Source: Gnetum montanum (taxonomy: Eukaryota > Streptophyta > Gnetopsida > Gnetales > Gnetaceae). From it: a stretch of DNA of 52,551 nucleotides. The position numbers and the translations under genes are program-made. Shown here piece by piece: positions 44,743 through 52,551 of this stretch; position 1 is the stretch's first letter; each line of letters opens with the position of its first letter. Under the pieces are notes generated by a model that ran no database searches, was not told where the DNA came from, and saw only the letters and a list, made by a program, of their open reading frames with translations. Location of the stretch: contig MNCI01002184.1 in NCBI GenBank assembly GCA_015680685.1, positions 2,832 through 55,382 on the forward strand. The letters run 5' to 3'.

Positions 44743-45188
44743 CTTCCCTATATAAACAAGGTGTTAGAGGGAAATATACTGGTAAGAAATGGTTTAAAAT
44801 AGTATGTTTTTATGCTAACCAGTTGAATATGAAAGCCATAAGGAAGATAGATTGCCAATGGGTACATCTGAAAATGATAGAAGGTGAGTTATTCTCACTG
44901 TTACACTTGCTACACTGAGGAAGACCCTACTATGTTGATTGGATCACTATGCTACATAGGACACAGAAAGCGTAAAGCAGTAGAAAATTGTTTTAGGCTT
45001 TTGTCCTATAGGGTTCCAGAGGAATTTCCTGCTGGGGTCAATTTGCATCAAACGTACGTAGACAACCATAAGGGTGTCATGTCTATGCTAGTAGGTTACT
45101 AGTGACAGGGTACAGAAAGCACATAGGACTACCCATGGCACATAGAAGAAACCATAGAGGTTCAGGCCCTCCTTCTAGTGCTAAAACT
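44743..45188 (-). other. Element F leader and PBS
   Basis: No coding frame supported. The right end carries, on the element strand, AGTTTTAGCACTAGAAGGAG right after the LTR (45168-45188), the equivalent of the C primer binding site. Confidence 0.55.
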
Positions 45189-47357
45189 TGCAATGTCCAA
45201 AAACATCGGTGGATAGAACACCAAGAAGTTATCAGGTGCATAGCCTAACCCCCAGTCCATGGAAGGGTCATGTTGGAGAAGACTGAAATAGGGTGACCTA
45301 AATGGTCTAGTTAATTAGATAGGGACTTACGTGGTGTCCAATAACTGTTTGTGAACAATATTTTTAGAACATAACACACAGAGGATGGAATGGAAGAGAA
45401 CGTAGTAGCCACAATGATAGAAGCGTATCAATGCGTATAACTAGAACAATGAATGTTAAAAAATATACAATGATGCAACATATGTGCTATGAATGAGAGT
45501 TTGAGTAAAGAAATGCACCACCTCAAAATCAGGGGATTTGACTTTTGATTGAATGATAAATGTGTACAACTGGTAGCTAGCCCTGGACAGACACAGCTAG
45601 GTAACAGAACTATATGGTCATAGCTCCTAGAATGCTGTAGATGTGGTATTGGTAGGCATGAATGAGCTAATTCTTATTGGGCTAAAAGTTGTTATGTTGT
45701 GGATAGGTGTCATGCTTGAGTGCAAGAGTTGCTAAGAGATTTGAGAGGCTCTATTGTTGGGACTTACTGCTCATCAACCTTTTGTTCACCAATCTTCTGC
45801 AAAAGCTTACTACCAAAAGACCTCCTTAGAATGTTATTTGCTGGGGTATTTATAGAGCTAAGAGTGGGAGGAAGAAGTGGTTTGGATGCCACATGTCTTG
45901 GGCCCCATGTAGCATGAACATGGATATGCCATGTTGGTGTGCTATGCTCAAAGTATTGTGCTACGCTGATGTGTTATGTTGAATGGGACAAGTACAAGAA
46001 CAAAAAATCTACCAAGCTATGACCATATTGCCCAGGTTGGATGTGCTAGAATCTATGGAATCATCCTATTTTGATAGAAAATGCATACAACAAATGTAAA
46101 GTGGAGCTTGTGCTTTAGGACTACATCTTTCCTCCTCTTCTGAGTAAGGTCAAATGTAGGGACAACTTTTGAGGATTGACAAGGGGTGCAAGAAACAAAG
46201 AAAACTACTAATTTTTGGTAGTCAAGAGGATGTTGGAGCAAAAATGCTAGTCAATGATGAGTTTCAGAAATTCTGGAGATGTCCTAGGGCTTCTTCACAT
46301 GTGTTATGCTGTTTGTGTTGCCTAGGGTGGTGGCGTAGCATGAACATTGGCCTACTACACTATGTTACACTACATAGTGTAGCATAATGTAGCACCCTTT
46401 TGTTAATAATTTTCATAAAAAATTGAGAGCACCACTCTAAGATTAAGCAAGGCAAGTGACTTCAACAATTGGAAACCATGCTTTCCATGTCAAAAGAGCC
46501 TGAGATCTCCCAGTTTCATTTTTGAACATCTTTTACACTATATATCCTTGCTACGCTATGCTATGTTATGTGCTACATAGCGTAGCACAACATAGCACTT
46601 GGTTATGCATGAATTTTGCACTACTCTGCCATGGGACCTTCATCATGTTCTAGGAATGAAGTGGGATAGGCAGCCCTGGAGGTTAAAGAATGGTTAGATG
46701 CATCTTTCATGTCAAAAAAACTTAAAGGAGACTTTTGTTGCCATTGGCACCTTGCTACACCATGCTACACCATGCTACACTATGTAGCATAGCATGCAAA
46801 GTATGGTGACTTTTGTGAAAATTGTGAGATTTTCTTTGTGCCATGTTGATCATTCTCCAGCAATGAAGTAGTGCAGACATCCTTGAAGATAGAATCATTA
46901 CCAACTGCACCTTCTACATCCAATCTATCACTTGGGAAAGTTTCAATGCCTCCTAGACTGCTACACTGTGCAATGTAGCATAGTGTACCATGTCCCACAG
47001 ATAGAAAAGTTGCCAAACTATTTAGTCCATCCTAAATACCTTCAATAGCTCCTAGCTTGGCACTTGGGTAGATTGACAACCAGGACATTCATCAAGTTGG
47101 ACAAGCTAGAGAGTGCAGCAAGCCTAATAGCCTAGGAGATAGAAAATTTGCTGAACTGTGTGGTCCACCCTCAGTGCCCCATTTGTGCGAACTAGCCTTG
47201 TAATTGGGTGCTACGCTGACTATGCCAAAGAGTGTAGCATACATGCCCAGACACAACTTTGTAGGCATTAGGACTTTCAAGGTGTCAGGCTATTTGCATA
47301 GCCTAGCGTGACACCACACTTGGAGAATCATGAGAGCCCAAAATTGATGGTGTTTCA
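45189..47357 (-). repeat. Element F 5' LTR
   Basis: 2169 bp. Element-strand ends TGAAACACCATC...CATTGCA. The first 170 bp at its left end align with the C LTR ends (AACATCGGTGG, GCATAGCCTAACCCC). TATA box on the element strand at 45847-45857 (CTATAAATACC). Near-palindromes of the TGCTACACTATGTAGCATAG kind lie at 46340-46395, 46550-46590, 46750-46795 and 46960-46990, upstream of the TATA box. Confidence 0.82.
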
Positions 47358-47687
47358 AGGACCAAGAGGTTCTAGGATTATCTTCATCCTAGCCACTTCA
47401 ATCTATTAGTGTATCATTTCTTGTATCTTTTCTTGCTCCATGATGAATTTTGCAATTTCTTTAGCTTCTCCATGATCCAATTCAATTCAATGATCTAGAT
47501 TATGGAGGAAAGAAGGAAGATCATTGCCATGCTCATATTCGATCATAGGTTTGAACATCTCTAGTGTGAGTAAGAAGACTAGCTTCCCCTTGGTAGAAGC
47601 TATCCTATAGTCACTTAGGCTTAATCATTCTAAGAATCTCTAGTTTCTTCTTATATCACTAAGCCTCTAAAGTTTAAAGAAATGTCG
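47358..47687 (-). pseudogene. Unidentified minus-strand coding-like remnant
   Basis: Between F and H one minus frame reads LSDYRIASTKGKLVFLLTLE, MFKPMIEYEHGNDLPSFLHN and LDHGEAKEIAKFIMEQEKIQ, then IEVARMKIILEPLGP, with two stops. Composition and continuity look coding. I do not recognise the protein; it could be part of the element or gene that F and H inserted into. Confidence 0.42.
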
Positions 47688-48582
47688 TGAGTACATCACC
47701 AAGCCCTTCTATAATTCTCAATGTATTTTGGATATGTGTGTTTTATTTTTATGAGTCTTGTCTTGTGTTGACCTTTTTTATGATGATTCTAGGATGTTTT
47801 AGCATGTTTGGAGGTGTTTTGAGCCTATTTTGATGAGTTTAGGAGGTTCATGTATCTATGGAGACATTTTTGGAGGCATTTGAAGCTTCCAGAACTTAAA
47901 ATAAGCATCTTTATTATTGGACCTAGTAGGATAGATGTATTCCCTACAGTGTAGATGTTTCCCCAACATGCAAGACATCTCCTTTGACATTTCTACACTC
48001 AAGAAAGACATCACCTCTTCCTCCAAGATGTCTCATACAAAGTTCAATGGACATTAAATTGAATTGTAAATGGGAGCGAAGACAAAAGGTCACACCAAGA
48101 GATACAAATAAGAGTCTAAGAATTAAGTTTAGGAGGCTAATTAGGATAATGAAAGGAAGCAAGTTAATCTTAAGGAGAAGGCTAGTCCAAGAGAGAAGGC
48201 TAGTCTTTTGTGATCTTATGCAAGGAGAGAGCTTGTATAAGAGGAATTTTAGAGCTTATAAAAGAGAGAACTTGTGCAAGAAGAATTAAGTGAGAGGCAA
48301 TGGAAAGCACCTAAGAAAGGTTGAGAGAATCTCTTATAAGTGTCTTGTCTTTATGAGCAATTGAGGATTGAGAGGAAACATGTGTGACCTCTAAGATCCT
48401 TGGAAATGTTGTGAGTTAACCTTGTTTCCTCATATTTGATGTATTTTACTACATTTTGAGAGTTTTTTTAATAAAAGGAAGATCGTTTTGATTATATTGT
48501 GTTGTTCATATTTTCTAAACTAAAATTGGTTATAAAGCTTATGCAATGGGTCCTTTTGGGATCTATTGAGGTAGGCTCCTCA
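47688..48582 (+). repeat. Element H 5' LTR
   Basis: Begins TGAGTACATCACC (3' copy TGAGGACATCACC at 51043) and ends CTCCTCA ahead of the PBS. Contains a TATA-like CTTATAAAAGAG near 48257, repeated AGAAGGCTAGTC phrases at 48175-48210, and AATAAAAGG near 48470. Confidence 0.7.
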
Positions 48583-48588
48583 TTAGAT

Positions 48589-48606
48589 TGGTATCAAAGC
48601 ACTTGG
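48589..48606 (+). promoter_or_regulatory. Primer binding site of element H
   Basis: TGGTATCAAAGCACTTGG, one change from the TGGTATCAGAGC core complementary to plant initiator Met tRNA. Confidence 0.8.
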
Positions 48607-48888
48607 TTTGGAGGTTTTCATACTTGAATTATTGATTTTCATTAAGCTTTTAAAGAAATCTTGAAGCTTTATAGCCACTTAGGATTTGAAGAACCTAAGA
48701 TTAGTAAATATTGCTTGAATCTTATAAGATCAAGTTCTTTTCTAATAATTGAACATCCATTTTATTGAAAGGCTAGGATTTGAAGTTAATTACATCTCCA
48801 TTACACTTTGTGTTACCTTAAATTAGAAGAATTAGTTAAATAGCTCATCATTTTGCTTTAAGATTTTACCTTTAGCTTTATGAAATGC

Positions 48889-50589
48889 ATGGCTTCTAAG
48901 AAGAAGACTAATCAAGAGCTTTAAGAGATCAAAGACTCCTTTAAGGCTTTTGTGGCTGAGATGCAAGAAGTCCTTCCCAAAGTAATGACTTGCAAACACC
49001 AATATTTTGAATAAGCTTCAAGAAAAAGTGAATAGAAAATTGAAGAAGAGAATCCTTTTACATCTATGTAAAGATCAATAGGAAGAAATAATCAAAGAAC
49101 TCTAAGGAGAGAAGAAACTAGAGTTCAAAGGTATGAGCAAAGGTTTCCTTTTCTTCATAATAGTGAGGAACCTGATGATGAAAGGTTTGTAAAGATATTA
49201 AGAAGTGCTTTAAGAGTTTCTCATATGAATATTCCAATTTTTAAAGATGTTGAGGTACATATTTCTTTCTTTCTTGGCTTTGATTTCTGATTCAATATTT
49301 TCTTATTGAGCAATTATCTGGTGAGTAAATGATTCATGTAACTTGAAGAATTGGTAGCCAAATGGTAGAATAATGAATGTTTCAAATAATTTGAAGAACA
49401 TGAAAAACCTATTGAGAGTTGGAAACTTATGAAATTCATGCTAAAGTAAAAGTTTGAGAAGACATCCTTCTATCATGAAGTCACTATGAAGCCAAAATAT
49501 CTTAGATAAGGAGATCATGAGGTAAAATATTTTTATGTTGAATTTTGTAAAGCTTTGGAAAAGGATGATGTTCGTTGGACTAAGTATGAGAAAGATTCTA
49601 ACTTCATTAGTGGATTAAGAATGCAATATTAGCAAGAATTAACATTCTATGAGCTTGATACTCTTGATGAAGTATATGATCTTGCTCTCAAGGCTGAAAT
49701 GAAAATTACAAAGTTTGGCTTAAAAAAGAATAAAGATCATAAGAAAATGGATGAGAAAGAAATAGCTCACAAGCCAAGGAAATCATCCAAGGAGAATGGT
49801 AAAAATGAACCAAAGAATAAGGAAAGGATGTCTACTTCTCTTAGGAGGGGAAGAATAAGGAAACAATCTCTATGAGTTAAAGATATATCTTATAATTGTG
49901 GTGAATTAGGTCATAAACAATGGGAATGCACAAAGCTAGAGAAGAATGCCTCTAAGGATAAGAAGATTCAAACTATGCAAGAGGATGAACCTAAATTTTT
50001 AAAGAAGGTATGTGAACATGATTCTTTATATATTGCTGATCAAAGTAAGTTGAATAGTTGTAATTTTTTTGAACATGTTAAATGTAATTCCTTGAGTGTA
50101 CTCATTTATGATGGAGCATAAGAAAATGTGATTTCTACCAAGGCTATGAAGCCATTACATATAGCTATAATTCCTCATCCTAATCCATACAAAGTACATT
50201 GGTTAATGAAGAATCATTATAATAAATTTAAGGAATAGTGCCTTATTGATTATTTCATTATTTATTTTTATGATTAGATTCTTTGTGATGTATTACCTAT
50301 TGATTATGAAAATTTTGTATTTTGTAGAACATGAAATTATGATAACAAGGCTATCTTTGATGGAGAAAATTATAGCTTGACTATGAGATAAGGTAATCAT
50401 AAGTTTAGGTTATTGTCCACTATTATTAATAGTGAGGTTTATAACTTGAATTCTTCATTGATGCTTCCTATTTACAAGGAAAATGTAAGGGTGAATGCTA
50501 TTACTGATTGTGTGAAGTCTTATATGAATGAGAAAAAGTTTGCTCGTGCTACTATTCAATCTTGGATGTTGATGGCATTAGAATATTAG
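48889..50589 (+). pseudogene. gag: Element H gag-protease
   Basis: Starts MASKKKTNQEL. Frame 48889 runs almost throughout. Gag core: EEHEKPIESWKLMKFMLK, HEVTMKPKYLR-stop-GDHEVKYFY, FISGLRMQY. Zinc knuckle YNCGELGHKQWEC (49891-49929) has lost its first Cys to Tyr. Protease-like segment SVLIYDGA-stop-ENVIS and HPNPYKVHW fits the chromovirus (Tekay-like) type IDGGS-x-NV...HPxPYxxxWL, followed by ILCDVLPIDYENFVF. Stops are many. It ends before RT. Confidence 0.72.
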
Positions 50590-51042
50590 TTGATGATTTT
50601 GGATGCTTGTGTAAGTATTTGGCTATAATTTGTATTTGCAAGGGAATGCTAGAAGAGTAAGGAAGGTTAGTTGGCCACAAGTGGAGAAATATCATTAGTC
50701 TTAGGGCATTACGCAAACAATATTACTTCATGGATGAATCCTAACAATTATTTTTTCAAATACTTGTGCCACTATTATGCAAGCTTGAGTCAGCATGGGG
50801 ATGCAATGGAAGCATTCCAACAAGATGCTTAGATGAAGAAAGCATGATGTAACATGAGGAAAAGCCTCCATAAGAAAGAGAAGCTCAAAACCAAAACCTC
50901 AAATAATACTCATTCTCATGTTTTTGACGCAGTGAGTCTTGATTGTTATGCTAAGTATGATTGTATTGAGTCATGAGGGCATGGTGCCTTCTAGATTTTG
51001 AAAGGTCATTAAGCATGATATTTTTAATAGTGGGATAGATGA
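50590..51042 (+). pseudogene. PPR-like gene fragment inside element H
   Basis: Across shifted frames I read blocks that resemble plant pentatricopeptide repeats: GMLEE-stop-GRL, IISLRAL..YANN, NPNNYFF, YASLSQHGDAMEAFQQ, and VSLDCYAKYDCIES (compare the family phrases VDMYAKCG-xIE and ACASL..G). The order is that of a PLS-type PPR protein. Heavily decayed; a chance match is possible. It stands where RT-integrase would be. Confidence 0.4.
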
Positions 51043-51132
51043 TGAGGACATCACCTAGCCCTTATATAATCCTCAACATATTTTGGATATGTGTGCTCTA
51101 TATTTGGGAGTGTCTTCTTATGTTAACCCTTT
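51043..51132 (+). repeat. Element H 3' LTR, first 90 bp
   Basis: Aligns with 47688-47793 (shared ATTTTGGATATGTGTG). Cut by element E at 51133, with a few bases of shared sequence (TGATGATT) at the junction. Confidence 0.65.
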
Positions 51133-52002
51133 TGATGATTAATAAATCATATTTTTCACCAACTATGATATCGAGCATCCAATATTGGAGACCCGATATC
51201 GTGTATCCAATATCATAGAGATGTGCGAGCCTATAAATATGACACTTAGGTACATGGTCCACAAATAGTTTCATTCCAACCTTAGCAAAATTTTCTCAGT
51301 TTGTTTTCTTGATTTTAGCACTTAGCACTTAGTAGTGCATGTTTGTAGTGTGATGTTAGAGTCTTTATTCAAGTGGAATGTACTTGGACATGTTTCATGA
51401 CTAGAAACAAAGATCAAGATTACTTTGCATCATTGTACCATCACTTAGATTTCTTACTATTTACTTAGCATTATGTTTACTATTTTGACTTAGTATAACA
51501 TTTACTATTTTCCTAGTTATTGTTACTTGCTACACACTTTACTATTACTATTGTTAAGTGAAATGGATACGACTAATTGCAAGCATTAAGTGTGATTGTT
51601 TGGTAACCTAGTAGTATTATCACTTGGTTCACTCATTAGCAAAATACTTGATAATCCCAGTAATAATTACAAATGTCCAAGACATGTACAGAGAATCAAG
51701 AACAGATTTCCATTGCATTAGGCTAGATTAGATTCATTTACTGTTACTTAGATTTAGAAACTTATTCATTTACTTCATGTTTGCTAGGAGTAATATGATC
51801 CTACAACATCAACACATCATACATCTCATCATGAGTTTAACCATATGCATTGATCTTACTATCTCATATGGGAAGACAATGATCACAAACTTAAACTAAT
51901 TACTACCATAACTACATTTCCTTGTTCATGGAATTTGACTAGGCTACATGTGAACACTTTTATCTCATATGGTTGCCTGTTGGATTACTCCACCACTCAT
52001 CA
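51133..52002 (+). repeat. Element E 5' LTR
   Basis: 870 bp, TGATGATT...CCACTCATCA. Shares the A/B LTR plan, including GATATC words (51166-51225), TATA box CTATAAATATG (51231-51241) and a CTTGGTAATCCCAG-like phrase (51649). Confidence 0.78.
51164..51241 (+). promoter_or_regulatory. LTR promoter of E: GATATC words plus TATA box
   Basis: TGATATCGAGCATCCAATAT and CGATATCGTGTATCCAATAT lie just upstream of CTATAAATATG, as in A and B. Confidence 0.6.
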
Positions 52003-52021
52003 TTGGTGTCACTACCAAGGA
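52003..52021 (+). promoter_or_regulatory. Primer binding site of element E
   Basis: TTGGTGTCACTACCAAGGA, decayed relative of the A and B sites. Confidence 0.6.
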
Positions 52022-52038
52022 TAAGTCAATGTATGCTT

Positions 52039-52157
52039 AGTAATTGATTTCTCAAAGTTCATTGTATATGAAACATAAAGTCAAGCCTTACAACCATAGT
52101 AATTGATTTCTCAAAGTTCATTATATGTGAAACATAAAGTCAAACTTTACAACCATA
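52039..52157. repeat. 59-bp tandem duplication in element E leader
   Basis: AGTAATTGATTTCTCAAAGT begins two adjacent copies (52039 and 52098) differing at a few bases. Confidence 0.85.
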
Positions 52158-52180
52158 AGAAAAGCACACTTAAAACCAAC

Positions 52181-52551
52181 ATGACTTCAAACAAATATCA
52201 ACCATCACCTACCAAGGAGAAAAGAAGAAGAAATGATAGAATCATTGATAAAGAAGAATGATGGATGCCAATGCAAACAAGAATTACTTATGCTCACATT
52301 GATTCTTACCATCCAAACTTCACTTTCATCTTCCATAAATACAATCAAATTAGGTGGAGGAACATGCGAGGAAACATAGTCTTGCCTCTAGAATGTTGAA
52401 CACTTAACATGCTCTAAACTGCTCTAAGGGGAATACATTTGGACTAGATCCAGGAAGGGTTTCATGTGACTTAGCACATGACAAAACCCTATGAATCCAC
52501 AAAGGAGCAGATGAGGAGAGGTGCTATCGTGGAGATTAAACATGTACACAG
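52181..52551 (+). pseudogene. gag: Element E gag, N-terminal part
   Basis: MTSNKYQPSPTKEKRRRN, then HPNFTFIFHKYNQIRWRNMR and GNIVLPLE, the last parts matching B (9990-10090). Stops (mostly TGA and TAA) already present. Continues off the right edge. Confidence 0.6.

Larger units (their letters stand above)
28611..47357 (-). mobile_element. Element F: very large Tat-type gypsy element with dual RNase H and an antisense gene
   Basis: Order on the minus strand: 5' LTR (45189-47357), PBS, leader, gag, protease, [antisense unit J], RT, RNase H, second RNase H, integrase, repeat-rich 3' region, PPT, 3' LTR (28611-29890, truncated). A second, distinct RNase H between the first and integrase is known as a mark of the Tat lineage of Ty3/gypsy, which includes the giant Ogre elements. 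All coding parts are decayed. Present length is 18.7 kb and would be about 19.6 kb with a complete left LTR. Confidence 0.82.
47688..51132 (+). mobile_element. Element H: chromovirus-like gag-protease element, RT-integrase missing
   Basis: 5' LTR (47688-48582), Met-type PBS, gag with zinc knuckle, protease, a foreign-looking segment, and about 90 bp of 3' LTR (51043-51132) that match the start of the 5' LTR before element E cuts in. No RT or integrase lies between. Third pol-deleted LTR family in the window. Confidence 0.72.
51133..52551 (+). mobile_element. Element E: relative of A and B, truncated by the window edge
   Basis: 5' LTR, PBS and gag N-terminal region, all parallel to B. Inserted into the 3' LTR of H. 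Confidence 0.75.

Overview
The window is plant nuclear DNA, and almost all of it is old, nested retrotransposon sequence. I see no intact host gene, no tRNA or rRNA gene and no bacterial or organellar operon. The elements are Ty3/gypsy LTR families plus one LINE. Their open frames are broken by many stops, and the dominant stop in the clearest frames is TAG at positions that read as former CAG codons. That fits long methylation-driven C-to-T decay in a very large genome. A gymnosperm or similarly repeat-rich seed plant is plausible, but this is inference.

Layout. (1) 1-862: a minus-strand gypsy integrase fragment (D) running off the left edge. (2) Element B (plus) starts at 863 inside D. B is split three times: element A (1443-9452, plus, 5-bp target duplication ATAGT) sits in its 5' LTR, element C (10497-18074, minus) sits in its gag, and a 5'-truncated LINE (18785-19665, 15-bp target duplication) sits further on in gag. 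(3) B ends at about 22833, where a 5.8-kb tandem array with a full-full-short higher-order pattern begins (22834-28610). (4) Element F (28611-47357, minus) is a very large Tat-type gypsy element with gag, protease, RT, RNase H, a second RNase H and integrase, 2.17-kb LTRs (left one truncated), and a plus-strand, multi-exon antisense transcription unit J between protease and RT. (5) 47358-47687 is an unidentified minus-strand coding-like remnant. (6) Element H (47688-51132, plus) is a chromovirus-like gag-protease element whose RT-integrase is missing, with PPR-like sequence in its place. (7) Element E (51133 to the right edge) is a relative of A and B inserted in the 3' LTR of H.

How the parts relate. 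A, B and E are one superfamily: LTRs of the form TGATGA...CTCATCA, a decayed PBS that looks Asp-type, and in A and B gag followed by a long non-coding spacer and a second ORF that opens exactly at a conserved splice acceptor, with no pol. C and F are sister families sharing LTR ends, PBS, PPT, gag and protease. C looks like an internal-deletion derivative that lost everything F carries between two clusters of a roughly 22-bp repeat. F could in principle have supplied reverse transcriptase and integrase to such deletion derivatives. Every LTR family carries its own palindromic or periodic array upstream of its TATA box.

The best candidate for something undescribed is J together with the short repeats that bracket it and the RT-integrase block. 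J has a TATA box, an ATG exon, GT-AG introns whose phases agree, and a poly(A) signal, all antisense to the host element. The second candidate is the pol-less gag + spliced-ORF2 family (A, B).
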